NCBI RefSeq assembly: GCF_000340215.1
Contig: NW_006921535.1
Span: forward strand, 2,112,483 to 2,176,482
Source: Pseudocercospora fijiensis CIRAD86
Lineage: Eukaryota; Ascomycota; Dothideomycetes; Mycosphaerellales; Mycosphaerellaceae
Direction: 5' to 3'
Length of the DNA: 64,000 nucleotides
Below are positions 1-11,971 of this stretch, piece after piece. The translations under genes and the position numbers were made by a program. Numbering within the stretch: position 1 is the first letter of the stretch; each line of letters begins with the position of its first letter. The notes beneath the pieces were generated by a model. It had not been told where the DNA came from. It did not search any database and saw nothing but the letters and a program-made list of their open reading frames with translations.

Positions 1-25
1 ACCAACAGAAGAGCCTGAGGTCTCC

Positions 26-54
26 GCCTGTCTGCCTGTCTGCCTGTCTGCCTG
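26..54. repeat. 8-bp microsatellite (gcctgtct)n
   Basis: About three and a half direct copies of the octamer gcctgtct. Confidence 0.85.
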
Positions 55-110
55 GTCCGAGACAACAGACGCTCCGTCTTCTTATGAGCACTGTGCACTG
101 CGCTGTCTCG

Positions 111-165
111 CTGTGTTGTGCTGTGTTGTGCTGTGCTGTGCTGTGCTGTGCTGTGCTGTGCTGTG
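111..165. repeat. ctgtg/ttgtg minisatellite
   Basis: Eleven 5-bp units of the type ctgtg or ttgtg in a row. A shorter related run (tgctgtgctgtgccgtg) lies near 14346, beyond the transposons. Confidence 0.85.
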
Positions 166-446
166 ACGCTCATGCAACCAACAGCCAAACGAAGCGGAAG
201 ACGTGAAATGCAGGGTTGGAAAAGAGCCACTGCACGCCGCGCACAAGCAGCGCACCCAGCCGAACCAAAAGTCCGCCGCCGCCGCCGCCTCGCTCCTCTC
301 CCCGACTTTCACCCTTCGCCTTCCATCTGATTCGCGTACGCCTAAACGCCTTGCCTTGCCTTGCTTCCCGTCAGCAGTCATCCCTTTGTTGTCTAAAGTG
401 TATTTTCAACCCTGGTTAGCTACCGAAGGCTAATATTAGTCTTCCG

Positions 447-3241
447 GACCTTCCGTTAAGTAAATAACTAAACCCCTTCTAGCCTAGTATATACTAGGGT
501 CTTCTAAACATTAGCAATCTTATACTATTAGTATATAATAGACCTAGTAGTAAATACAAGCTATAATAGAGCGGTTAGAGGTAGCGGAAGTAAGTAGTTT
601 AAGCCGTATAGAAGGCCAATTCTAATACTATTACTATAGAGCTAATATTCGGATAATAAGCCTATCTTATCGCCGTATCTAAGTTAGATTTCGACCCTCT
701 CTAGTACGCTACTAACTATACTAAAATTATTAGCAAAGGAGCCTAAAGAAGAGGATACTAGAACAATATTAAGGCGGCTTAGTAAGCCGGTTATACCCGC
801 AAACCTAGACCTAGAAATAGACGACCTTCCTTCTATTAAAGACCGCTATCTAAGGCTCGAGTAGTTAATCTATCGGCTTATTAGTAAGATATATTTATTA
901 GAGCGGCGACTCGACGAGTTTAGTTAACGTTAGGCTTAGTAGGCGCGTCGTCGTCTACTAGCTACTATAGTTAAGCGGCCTTCGAAAATACGGCAGATCG
1001 ACTATAGCGAGGTAAGGTCTAGTCGTAGTAGCTAGGTATAAGGTTATAGAAGTCGTTATAGCACTTAATATAGAGGTACTAGCTATAGTCGTTATAGCGC
1101 TACCTTGTCTTATACTTATCTACTTGCTATTGCTAATACCGCTCTTTAAATATATAGAATTAATAGTACTTTAGCTCTACCTTAATAGGCTTATATTCTT
1201 CTAAGAAGTAGAGCTAAACAGGCAACTTAGTCTTGCCTTATTTAATATATTTGCCGCGCTTGCTATCCTTATCTCGTACCCGCCGCTACCGTAGTATATT
1301 AATCTTTGCAGCTATCTCTTCTATTATCCTAATATTAGTCTCGTACGGTCTGTAAAGTTCTCGTACGCTAGAAAGGATAAGGTTCTAAGCTAGTCGATAG
1401 CGGAAGAGTCTATATATATTATAGTACGAGAACTTAGTTATCTAGTCGTACTAGCGAGGGTTACCGTATTTATACTTAGTAAGGAGATAGGCGTTAATAT
1501 ATATCGTATCTAATAGCTAGAAGAATAGCGGTATCTAGTTGCGATAACTAATAAGCTAAGTCGGATAGTAGGAGCGTAATTAGTCGTAAATATCTATATC
1601 GCCTATATAGAGGTTGTAATCGATAGCAACTCGAGGCTAGCTAATAACCCTCTTCCTATCGGGTACCTATAGTGCGGAATCGTAGATAGCTAATATAAAG
1701 TCCTTTTTCTATTTATTAGTGTTTCCCCTAATAACTAGCGCTCGGCGCTTTATTTCGTCTATCTCGTAGCCTATATATACTATCGTTTCTAGGCAAACTA
1801 GGTTAGAGTCTTGCTATAGAAGAGATAGAACGGCACCGTTGCCTAAGGCCGTTACTATACTCGCTAAAGTGCCTAGTAGGAGGCGAGTCTTCTTCCTACT
1901 ACTAACTATTACCGCCCTTAATACCTATAGATAATCTATACTACTAGACTTATAGGTACTATATCTAGCAACCCTAGCAAAGCGTATATACGATAATAAT
2001 AGTACGTTAGTAAACCTATTGTCTATATAGATATAGTATTGCCTACCTACTAGCAAGCTAAGGGCTAGGCGGAGTGTAGTACGTGCCGTTACCGAGAGCC
2101 GTTTAATATAGCCCTTCGTAATAGCAACTTCTTCCTTATTCTAATAACCTTCTAGCACTCGCGCTATCTTCTCGTTATTTAGCGGACGGTTATTCTCGAA
2201 GCTAGAAATAAGCGAATTAAATATATAATCGTATATATAGCTAGTATCGTAAAGAGCGAGAAGCTCGTAGCCCTCTAGACAAGGCTTGTTTCTAATAACC
2301 TTAACGTGTCTACTACGGCTAGTAAAGCGGACAATAATCTCGTTAATCGATACCTAGCTTCGAGGTAAGTAGTATCTCTTAAAGGCGGCCTTAATACGAC
2401 TGCTAATCGGCTCTAGTTTTATATACTAATGCTTCGTCGCTAGTACCTAGTCCTTTACTATATTTAATAGCTTAATAAACTTCTTTATCTATAAAAAGCG
2501 ACGCTTCTTTATAAACCGTATAGTACGGTAGTACGGCATTATTATATCGTCCGCCTAGCAGTTACTAGGCGTATTCTAACTAACTACGCCGATATAATAT
2601 ACTAATCTAAGCTAGATATCGATTTCCGCTGTCTTAATAGCCTTATAATTAGCCGCTTATTGTTTTACCTTCTTAGTAAGGCCGTTATCTCTTTACTAGT
2701 CGATATACTAATTAGTGAAGCTAGTAACTATTTCCTTTACCTCCGCAGTCTAAAACAGCTCCTAGACCCTCTATAGGAGGTTCTAGGCCTTACTAAACTC
2801 GGTTCGACTAGCGGTATAGTCTTCGTATATAGATTTATTAGTAGAAGCGTAGCTACAATTAGAAGGCAGTTCTATATCGTATAAGCAGTCCCTATTAACG
2901 TCGGGGACATAAAACTAACGTTCTATACTCGGTAGTGCCTATAGGGGATTAAAGTTCTATAACCGAGGTAGATCTAGCCCTTCTACTATAGTAAACTCGA
3001 CCTTTTCCTTTCTAATTCTATTCTCGTACGAATCGGTCTCCTCCGCCGGCACCCGAGGGTTATATACCTCGAATTCGGCCCCTTCCTCTTCCTCCGACTC
3101 GAGCCCTTTATTAGGTAACGACTTATTTAATACTCGATAGAAAGTAGTATATAACGATATTATTTATATAAAAGAGCATAGATTTACGTACTAGAATAGC
3201 ATATAAAGGGGTCTATCTAATAGCCAAGAAGCGGAAGGTCT
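447..3241 (-). mobile_element. piggyBac-like DNA transposon, RIP-inactivated
   Basis: The block is saturated with TA and nearly free of CA and TG while CG is kept, the signature of RIP. The minus strand carries a broken piggyBac-type transposase. Imperfect inverted ends are visible: accttccg followed about 20 bp later by acccctt near 448-478, mirrored near 3210-3241. I could not identify a TTAA target duplication, so the exact ends are uncertain. A length near 2.8 kb is normal for the family. Confidence 0.65.
1150..3110 (-). pseudogene. piggyBac-type transposase (DDE_Tnp_1_7), dead
   Basis: Reading the minus strand from about 3110 downward gives an acidic N-terminal stretch (SESEEEEGAEF) and then the piggyBac core, including KRYYLP and the conserved block EIIVRFTSRSRH followed by a lysine-proline stretch. 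Many TAG and TAA codons interrupt it, as expected where CAG, CAA or TGG were mutated. The residue before EIIVRF, normally the first catalytic aspartate of the family, is asparagine (AAC, 2342-2344). GAC to AAC after a T is a TpG-to-TpA change and so RIP-compatible. No intact frame remains. The family call rests on the recognisable core only. Confidence 0.6.
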
Positions 3242-3433
3242 ATGCACTAGCTTGCCGCACCCCTAAGCCACTCGAAACCTTTAAATTAGGGACGAAATTT
3301 GCCAACTACAAAGGGATATCCTTCTTCTACTGCGCACGCACGCCTTCACCGGCTCACACGGAGCCCATACTTCTGCCCACACCCACACCCTCCACCACGC
3401 CCGGTGATACCAAAGTTGGAACAAGTAACCGCC

Positions 3434-3480
3434 GACGGTGACCACAAACCTCGACGGTGACCACAAACCTCGACTGACCT
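3434..3480. repeat. 19-bp tandem repeat
   Basis: The unit gacggtgaccacaaacctc starts at 3434 and again at 3453, followed by a partial third copy at 3472. Confidence 0.8.
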
Positions 3481-3679
3481 GAATCGCAACTTGAACCCAA
3501 ATTGTCTCCCGCAACGCCCGCGGCCACCAACGGATCACGGCCAGCTCGCATTTAGAATATGTCTGCAAATCCGTGGCTGCACCGACCGCCGTCCGACGAA
3601 GAGACGACTGCGGTTGCATTTCCTACTAGACAACCGAAGTGAGGCACACCGCCGTATGAGGCACACCGCCGTGTCATGC

Positions 3680-3707
3680 GCTGCCATTGCCATTGCCATT
3701 GCCGTTG
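3680..3707. repeat. (gccatt)n microsatellite
   Basis: Three gccatt units followed by a gccgtt variant. A tggcat run of the same hexamer family, read on the opposite strand, occurs at 29625-29655. Confidence 0.8.
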
Positions 3708-3845
3708 CATGCAAGCGCTGCTGTCTCGCATGCCACACGCCGCGCATCCACACTGCCAGTGCCATGTACATCCCATGTACCACGGTGGCACGGTCTCGTG
3801 AGAGCAACGTGTTGCTGTCCACGTTGGTGTGAGTACCACACCCTA

Positions 3846-3947
3846 TCCGGGGTTGCGTCAGCCCACTTCACCCCTCGCCCTAGCTCGGGGATTTAAGCTA
3901 TACGTAAAATCGCACTTTCCTAGTAGGCTATACGTAAAACTCGACGA
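3846..3947. repeat. Left terminal inverted repeat of the pogo-like element
   Basis: It pairs with 14220-14315. The inner half is nearly perfect: gctatacgtaaaatcgc, a short spacer, then ctagtaggctatacgtaaaa. The outer half (tccggggtt and onward) matches less well. The motif gctatacgtaaaa occurs twice within the repeat. Confidence 0.85.
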
Positions 3948-4699
3948 CAGCAATGTTATAGAGCACATATAATAGGAAACTGAACATAAGCACTATAAGA
4001 GGTAGGAATAGTAGATTTCCGGTATATTAGTAACTAAATTACGACCGTAGGACCTTAATCTAGCCTCTTAGCAAACCTCGAGTCTACTATATAATCGATT
4101 ACTTTACATATCGGCCTATATGTCTATTATATAGCTATTACCTCTTTATATTAAGTAAATAACCGACTATTATATCTACTATCTACCTTTTCTAGCTTAA
4201 TAGGGTTATTCTTACTACTAGCGACCGCGCCTTTATAACGGCTAGATTTCTTCGGAACGTTATAGAAATAGCGCTTGCTTTAGACAGACTCGTAGCAGCG
4301 ACAAGGAGGTACTAGATAAGGCTAGAGTATAGTATAGACAGTATCTTTATCGAGTAGCGCCTTATCTTATTATAGCTAGTCTAGTCGAGTATTAGGTTCT
4401 TATACGAATAGGCTATTTAGCTATCGCCTTAGCTTAACGGTTTATACTATAACGTCGCCTTCGTTATAGTCGTAAGTACGACTCGGTAATAGTAGTATTC
4501 TCGGTAGACTCTAGCTATAGGTAACTATACTACTATTAGATATATCGGTGCGGCGCCTATAGTCGCTAAGAATAGTCGTATATAGATCGCCGGTCTTTTT
4601 TAGAGTGTTATTATTACTACTATTATTGCTATTAGTAGTAAGAAGCGCTAGGTTAAAGATACGCCGTAGCGGCTTATCGATAGACTAAAGGTTAACGTC

Positions 4700-6521
4700 T
4701 GTCTACTTAGTCTTGCTATTATTATTAAATACGATATAGAAGGCCTCGCTATACTTAAGCCGATATAATCGCGCCTTGTCGATAGTATTCTATACCTCTT
4801 ATAGTATCTTCTAGCGGTCGCTATTAGCTAGGTCTTTGTCTTATTACGTAACCTATAAGCGTAATTTATTTACCTCGATAGTACCTACTCGAATAAGCCG
4901 ATTAGGCTATTCCTTCTACCGCTTCTTTGCTCGCTTAACAATACTTATAGATTAGTATTTGCGCTTGTATTCTTTACCCTTACAAATAGCCGCGTTAACT
5001 AATATATTATAGGCCTCTTCTACTTGCTTTATAGGTAACAAAGAAAATAGGTTAAACGATAGTAATATAGAATCGATACCCTACGAGGCTAGTTTTAGAT
5101 AAGACCGTCGGAAGTCCTTACGAGCTTATATAGCACTACGAGATGCCTTAATCGTACGAGGGCTAGTAGAAGTATATAGAAGCTATTGCGGCAATTCGGG
5201 GGTCGGCGTTCGCTAAGGTAGTAGAGGTAGTAACGATAGTATACCCTAAGCGATTAAGTTCTCGAGATCCCCGAGGTAGTAGCAACTATTAGCGTACGAC
5301 TAGCCTTCTAGATCGATAATAGTAGGCTCCGCGGAACGTCGTTACTTAACCGATGCGATATACTCCTACTAAGCTATATCTACTATTACTAGCGATTTAT
5401 TATACCGGGCTTCTTCCTATACTACCTCGCTCTTAATTGCTTACTAGTTCTAATTATAGTTAGTAGCTATATACTAATCTCGAATATACTTATAAGGGAC
5501 CTCCCTATTAATCGGGAATATGCTAGTCTTCCGGAATGCCGCCCTTATATTATATAAAGTAAATATCTTAGCCCGAATAGCTAAGAGTGCCTTAACAAAC
5601 TTAGGTATTCCGAATTTACTAATACCTCGGTATGTAGCCTCTAGTACCGCTTGCCTATACCTTAGCTTATATACCTAAAATAGGACTATATCTAAAGGCT
5701 ATATAAAGTATAAAGTATGTAGTTATAGGCCCTATAATTGAATCCTATGCCGCTTTATAAAGGCTGCAAATTCCTTAAAGTAGTAGGAGCCGTAATTATC
5801 GCATAATAATACCCTCTACTCGTTTAGATCTTTAGGCCTCGTCTTTCGCTTAAACTAGCGGATATAATATATTATAGTATCGTCGGTTATATATCTAGAC
5901 TCGTTAATAGTAATTAAGAAGTTGTCCTTGCCTAAGAATAAGAGAGAGTATAGTTAGTAGGTGTCGTTGCCTTTGCCTTAGAAGCGGACTCGGACTCGGA
6001 AGTAGCAATAGTAGTAGTAGTAGTAATAGACTTACCTTTCTTCGGCACCTACCGTTCTTAGACTATTATACCTTTAACGATTAACTAATAGTCTACTACC
6101 TTACTAAACGCGTTTACAGTCTCGACGACAGTTATATACGTATAGTTACTATTATACTTAGTCTAGGCGCGCCGCTTCGTATCTATTATAACGATATACT
6201 CGTTACCGCTAATTCTAATCTAGAAGCTAGTTTTATCGAAATTCTATATATTCCGCGGCTTTATATCTAGCCGCTTTATTATCGCCTTAAACCGGTTAAA
6301 CTAGCTTCTTATCGTAGAAGGGTCGTAAGCTTCCTTTTACTATATTTTAATCGGTTTAGACTTAACCTTGCTAAGTCTATAGCGCTTTAGAAAGCGGTCC
6401 GCCTAGTCTATACTAAATAGCGGTATTATATCCTTCGATATACCTTCCGGTAGTAGGCTTACTAGTATGTCTATCGCTATAATAGTAATTAGCGGCACTA
6501 GTAAGAATATATCTATTTCGT
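4700..6521 (-). pseudogene. Fot1/pogo transposase, C-terminal part, dead
   Basis: From 6521 downward the minus strand shows the DDE_1 core of Fot1/pogo transposases: IKRLDIKPRNI-stop-NFDKTSF, ISGNEYIVI, LLCDNYGSYYFKEF and PLDIVLF, then a C-terminal block IRAAFRKTSIFP. The usual NFDETGF reads NFDKTSF, with GAA to AAA after T. The usual DNxGSH reads DNYGSY, with His to Tyr. Expected tryptophan and glutamine codons appear as TAG or TAA. These are RIP-type changes. The same frame, apart from converted codons, seems to run on to about 4700, a long C-terminal extension. The N-terminal part lies beyond the nested retrotransposon. Confidence 0.75.
6517..6521. other. Target-site duplication TTCGT, left copy
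   Basis: TTCGT at 6517-6521 abuts one LTR and the identical TTCGT at 13686-13690 abuts the other, as expected for 5-bp duplication by a retroviral-type integrase. Confidence 0.9.
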
Positions 6522-6718
6522 TGTGAGAAGGGTTATGTTAGCAGGTAGATAGGGTAGTAGTGAATTAGTATAGTATTCGATAAGGATCTAGAAGGAGAGG
6601 GAGGAAGGCAGGAGAGTTAGCCTAACGCCAAGCGCCAAGCCCTGCCTAAGGCATCGAGACCCTAGCTTCACTCGGCCTAGTTATATGCCAATCACGTATA
6701 GCCTCTTTAGTCCTAATA
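6522..6718 (-). repeat. LTR (3' LTR in the element's orientation)
   Basis: It begins TGTGAGAAGG and ends TCCTAATA, originally probably TG...CA. It has the same length as the other LTR, with no indel and 10 substitutions, all between CA/TG and TA. Confidence 0.92.
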
Positions 6719-6720
6719 TA

Positions 6721-6732
6721 CGCTTCCCTTCT
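6721..6732 (-). other. Probable polypurine tract
   Basis: Read on the minus strand this is agaagggaagcg, two bases from the LTR. That is the usual place and composition of the plus-strand primer of LTR retrotransposons. Confidence 0.6.
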
Positions 6733-8010
6733 AAAGGCCGCGCCCTCGTAGCCTGCCTATGTTCCAATCTCGACCTCTATTGCCGCTAACTTAGCAAGTC
6801 TAATAAGCTGCTTAGCCCGCGCTAAATTGAACACTTAACTACCTGATTATGTAACTATATTAAACCTTACCTCTAAACAATATAATATACAACTCTAACT
6901 GCGCCATCTCTATATATAATAAACTATAAAGTGATATATATCTATAAGAATTAAGGGCCTTCGACTAATTACAATACGAGCGCGTCTTCCCTACTGTAAT
7001 AGGTAGACGTACGAGGTATTGCAGCACTGCCTCCGTTCTAAGTGATGTCGTACGAGTTCTTTGCGTCTACTCTAATAGACCTAGAAATGTCCGCTCCGAG
7101 GGTTTGTCCGCTTCCGAGGGTTGTTCTTGTTATTACGAGGGCTATTATTTACTATCGTAGTTTTACTAGCCTAAATTAGTTAGGTTTGGCAGCCTTTAAG
7201 TATTAACTAATTATATCTTTTCAAAAAACTCAGTTCTTCTAGTTTCTATAGGTGAAGGCTATTGTAAGTACAGTAGTAGAGGTTCGCCTCGCTTAAAGGG
7301 TCGGAAAGATCGAGGAGTAACCTATTGTCCGTAAGATCGACCCCGGCTAGCTTAGCTCTATAGTTTTGCCCTTAGTTAGTCTATTAGTCGCTCAATCTTT
7401 TAACTTAGTTAAAGTTTTGACTTAGCCTCAAAGTTTTAATTAAACCTTTAATAGGCTTAAGGCTTTAATCAAAGTTTTAATTAAGGGTGCCTTAGGCTCG
7501 TAGTATAGGTAAGGTTGTGTCTATAGGCGCAGCGACAATAGTAAGTAATGTTAACAATAGCAGCGCTAGTCGTCTTAGCGCTAACTTTACCTTGCTTTCG
7601 ATTTCCTTCTTCGACTAATAATACACTCCGTAATACTGTTACTAATATAGCCGCGCCAGCCGCCGGCGCACTGCTAGCTCGTAGCGCGACACTATCACCT
7701 TTATTACCGTTATTCGTACGCGCGCGTACGTCGCCCTTGTCGAATACTTAGGTCTCGAGGCCTCGATAGAATAAAGAACAAAAGGGGGACCTATAGGGCG
7801 CGTTAGTAGAGAGGTAGTTTCCTAAAAGAGCAGCGGATAGTTGACGCGTTATAGCGCGCTTATTAACACTCGGTGCGCGTTTACTATAGTAGTATAGTCT
7901 TATTGTCCTAGTTTGCCGGCCTCTAATTAGTTAGCTAATAGCACCCCGGGGGTAGCATTGTTCCTAGGCGACATTATAGGCCCTTAGCCTTCTTCTTATT
8001 CTTTACGCTG
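6733..8010. other. Retrotransposon region without recognisable coding
   Basis: This is the stretch between the polypurine tract and the chromodomain. It has moderate RIP and several purine or pyrimidine runs. A 67-codon plus-strand frame at 7548-7751 resembles nothing known. It is probably the element's 3' untranslated region or decayed sequence. Confidence 0.4.
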
Positions 8011-8019
8011 GTCTAATAC

Positions 8020-9350
8020 TTATCCAATAACTTAGTTATGTCTTTAAAAGAGTTTTTAGCTTCCTACGAGTCCTATTTAGGTAAATAGCCTTGCTATCTT
8101 AGCAGGTACTCCTTCTTGCCTTACCTAGTACGATGCTATAGGATACGTTCTATAGACTACAGCTCCTTACTATCCGCTAGTATGTCTTCGTATTCTGTAG
8201 GGGCTTCATCCCCTTCGCGTAGGTAGTACGGCTTAAGGAGGGATACATAGAAGGTATTATAGATAGTGTAATAAGGTAGGAGCTATAACTAATAGGCCTA
8301 TACGGAGGAGCCCTTAACTTCCCGAATGCGGAATAGGCTAATGTATCTTAGTGCGAGCTTAGGCCTTGTTTTGCCGTTAGGTGATAGGTGCTTGCGGATA
8401 CGGAGGTTCTTAGTGCTTAGTATAACTATATCGCCTTGTTTGAAGGTTATCGGCGTATAGTGCTTGTCGTAGTAGGTCTTTTAGTACTCTTAAGCCTTTG
8501 TCAACTTCTCGGCTATCTTAGCATAGATTTCTCGCATCTTCTAGATACGTTCTATTGCCGCTAGTGTCTCTAGTACTTAACGCGCTTCCCTTTCCTTGCG
8601 CTCGGCCTCGAGCGAGGTAAATAGATCTTATAGCAACGCGGCGTTTTGACCTATTATAGCTATATATAGTAAAACCTTAGTTAATAAGTGTACACTATTA
8701 TTGTACACGAATTCTGCAGGCTGCAGGAGATTAACCCAATCCCTAGGATTCTCGTTAATATAACTGCGTAGGTACTACTACAGGGTAGCATTCTGCCTCT
8801 CTGTTTGACCGTTAGTCTATAGATAGAAGGCTATTAATAGCCGATGCTTTAGTCTTAGCTATAGGCATATTTCGCTCTAATAGTGCGATGTGAATGTCGT
8901 GCCCCTATCGGAGACTATCCCCTTAGGGGTTCCCTAATAGGTGCAGAAGATGTCAGTCTATAGCGCCTCTGCTATATTAATAGCAGTCTAATCCTTCCGC
9001 GCTAGGATGTATCGAGCGCCTTTAGTAAATCGATCTACTATAACAAGGATAGTATTATACATATCCTTACTGCCCCTACGCTTAGCAGGAGGAAGGCCTA
9101 TAATAAAGTCTATTATAAGCTTAGCAAATAGCTTCTTTAGAACAGGGAGTAAAGACAACTCGCCAAATGGTAAGTACTTTAGTGCTTTAACTCGCTAGCA
9201 TACTATACAGGTCTGTATATACTCCTTTATATGCCGCTTACTATTTAGCTAGTAGTATATACGCGATAGTAACTCGTGCGACCTCTCTATACTATAGTAA
9301 CTAGCGAGCTCACTATTATAGTGCCTCTTTAAAAGCTCTTATCTAATCGA
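8020..9350 (-). pseudogene. Integrase and chromodomain of the retrotransposon, dead
   Basis: Reading the minus strand from about 9350 downward, the integrase core shows LIIDFIIGLPPAKRRGSKD with the first catalytic aspartate, then a block with VSDRGTTFTS (second aspartate), TNGQTERQNAT and NPRDWVNLLQPAEFVYNN. Near 8160-8030 comes a chromodomain: ERIL, then KKEYLLR-stop-QGYLP and DS-stop-EAKN, where the two stops stand in place of the family's conserved tryptophans (TGG to TAG, RIP-type). A C-terminal chromodomain places the element in the chromovirus branch, which in known cases uses it to target heterochromatin. Confidence 0.8.
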
Positions 9351-10322
9351 TTGTTTAGCGGGGATATAGTATCTGCCCTTGAACTTTAAGTAACCTTTAT
9401 CGTCGATCGACTAATTGTTGTTACTCTTGCCGGATCGAGTCGCCCGCCTACTTATAAGCTTATTAATACGCTCGATAGTAAAGGCGTCCCTCTACTAAGT
9501 ACGCAACAGCTTATCTATAAACGACTAACTATCCCCGTTTACAAAGTCATTTAATAGCACCTGTACTATCGAACGAGGTACGTATTGTATATATCTAATA
9601 GTACTAGTAGCCGGATTAACTATAACCTCTTCTATAGTGCTATCGCTATAGATAGCAATATCTTTAATCGAGTCGTTATAGCTCGAGCGATCTACGTCCT
9701 TTTTAACGTACACTAGAAGAACGACAACTCCGCTATAGTATTTATTGCCGCCGCGGGGTCCGGAAGTCCGCTTATCCTACGCCTGCTTTATAGCAAGGTC
9801 TATAGCAATCTTATGCTATAGGGTTGGAAACAGAGAATTAATATATTAGGTTTCGCTGTCGTAATTAGGTCGCCTCGATAGGCTATTAGCAGGGTTACTT
9901 ACGCCTAGCCGATATAATATATTAAAATCGAACCCGGCGAGGTAGACGGCCTATCTAGCCTGTCGACCTATAACCCTAGTAACCTTCGTAATTCTACGGA
10001 GGTTGTTATAGTCCGTATAGACCTAAACAGGGTGCTAAGCACTATCGAGATAATAGCGCTAGTGCTTGAAGGCTTCTACGATTGCTAGGAGCTCTTACTC
10101 GTAGGTCTCGTACCGACGTTCTACGTCGATTATCTTCCGTAAAAAGAAGGCAATCGGGTACCAATAGGTATTATTAGCCTACTATAACATAATAGCTAAT
10201 ACAGCGAACTATAAAGCGTTAGTTTCAATTCGGATCTGCTTACTTAGCACGAAATAGTGCAATAAGGGGACATTAGTAAAGCGTTGCTTTAGGCCGTTAA
10301 AAGCGGCTTATGCTCTGTCAGT

Positions 10323-11249
10323 CTATTTGAACTCTCTAGTTAGGTTGGCCTTAGTTTTGGTAAGCTTAGTCAGGGGCATTACATACCGTAAATAGCTCTT
10401 AATAAACCGACGGTAGAAGTTAGTAAAACCTAGGAATAATTGAAGCTCTTTAATAGACGCAGGAACGGGCCATTTAGTAATTGTTTTAATCCGGTTAGGA
10501 TCAGCCTTAACACCCTCGGTTGAAATAAGAAAGCCAAGGAATAACACCTCCTTAGCAGCAAAGGTGTATTTAGAAGGCTTGCAATACAAGCTATAGGCCC
10601 TTAGGCGATCGAGTACCTTGCGGACTACAGCCTAGTATTCCGCAATGTTAGGAGAGTGTATATAAACCAGGATGTTATCTAGGTAAACTATATAGAGGTA
10701 ATCCAATAGGCCTAATAGGGCCCGATTAATGTAGGACTAGAATATAGTAGGGGCATTAGCTAGCCTAAATGGCATAACTAAGTACTCAAAATAGCTATAG
10801 CGAGTGCGAAAGGCTGTCTTCTATTCATCGCCCTTACGAATACGGATGCGGTAATAGGCGTCCTTAATGTCTAATATAGTATAGTAGTAGGCACTAGAAA
10901 GGCGATCGAGGGTCTTATTAATAAGAGGAAGTAGACAACGATCTTTAATAGTAACAGCATTAAGTCTACGGTAATCGACGCATAACCGCAGGCTACTATC
11001 CTTCTTTAGAACAAACAGGATTAGTGCACTAGCAGGGCTGTTACTGTACCGAATGCGACTATTAGCTAGGTTTTCCTCTAGGTACTTACGCAATATAGCA
11101 AGCTCTCGTTTACTAAGGTTGTAGAGGGGGCCAAAAGGAACCTCCTTGCCCTCTATAATATTAATCTTATAATCTGTCTCCTTAAATATAGGCAATGTCG
11201 ATGCTAGGTGATATTTGAATACATTAATATAGGTCTCTCGAATAGGCAC
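10323..11249 (-). pseudogene. Reverse transcriptase of the retrotransposon, dead
   Basis: The open segment 10821-11249 (minus) carries [21 protein letters not shown] and [22 protein letters not shown] with [10 protein letters not shown]. The open segment 10323-10589 carries FLGFLIS, VPASIKELQLFLGFTNFYRRFI and PLTKLTK, the join to RNase H. Between them the active-site motif, normally YLDD, reads YLDN (10674-10685). GAC to AAC after T is a TpG-to-TpA change. In-frame stops separate the two segments. Confidence 0.88.
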
Positions 11250-11642
11250 TAGTATACGTTCGAGCTAATCAGGGTCTATACTATTAGGGGGCATAGGTTC
11301 ATCGTTATTACTACCGAGCAGGTCGGCAGTCGGATTAGCTAAGGCGGAGGCTAGTATCAGGTTGCTAATAAACAGGACCCTAATATTATTAGGATACTCG
11401 CTAATGTCGATGTGTTTAATGTCCTCTTTCCTAGCGATTCTAAATCGCCATTATTGACTGCCTAAGTCTATAACTATAGTATAGTACTTAAGAACAGGGT
11501 TGCTAATAATAATGTCGGATAGGAGGCTATCTATATCTACCGCGTAGGCAGTAAAGTTTAGTAGGCGTTCATTTCCGAGGTCGTCTTTTAGAACTATAGG
11601 AACATAGTAGGCCCTATAGGTCAAGTGCCGAGCGTTATTAAA

Positions 11643-11834
11643 CTAAGCAAGGGTTAGCAGGTTAGTTTTCGGCAGTTGTCGGAGGTCTAATTGCTTAGCT
11701 AGGTAATAGCTAATAAGGGCGCTAACTGAATTTCCGGGGTCTAGCATAACCTTTGCCTTATAGTTAGTATCGGGCCTAGATATAAGACAGGTACGTATAA
11801 TGGCTAGCACAATATCGATAGTCTTACGCCGCAT
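11643..11834 (-). pseudogene. Retrotransposon aspartic protease fragment
   Basis: A 63-codon open segment contains VMLDPGNSVSALISYYLAKQL, in the position and with the pattern of the Ty3/gypsy protease (D-S/T-G followed by small residues and FIS or LIS). The second motif residue is proline, so TCA or TCG to CCx, or a family variant, is possible. Confidence 0.55.
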
Positions 11835-11971
11835 AAGGCTAACAGTTAGTGCGGCGCTTACTCTTTTTTCGACTGATTAAAAGAGCCGACTAAGGTAGCA
11901 TTAGCGGCTGAAAGATGTTTCCTATACTCGGCGGAAGTACGGTCAATTCGGGCCTAGTCCTTAGGTTTGTC

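Larger units (their letters stand above)
1..446. other. Unique sequence with simple repeats, no gene
   Basis: CA and TG are frequent here, unlike the block that follows, so this is not RIP-mutated. Short open frames exist on both strands, but they overlap each other and run through simple repeats, and none resembles a protein I know. The change to RIP-type composition falls at about 405-450. Confidence 0.6.
3242..3845. other. Unmutated island between two transposons
   Basis: This 0.6-kb stretch has ordinary CA and TG frequencies and sits between two RIP-saturated elements. Overlapping open frames on both strands (up to about 113 codons) cross a 19-bp tandem repeat and a (gccatt)n run and show no recognisable protein, so I call no gene. 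It is probably original genomic sequence left between two insertions. Confidence 0.6.

Noticed and set aside
82..433. Open frames over the ctgtg repeat on both strands
   Set aside because: They translate simple repeats (runs of STAQH or CCAVL) and overlap each other.
3281..3896. Overlapping frames in the unmutated island
   Set aside because: Five or more mutually overlapping frames cross tandem repeats; no family resemblance.
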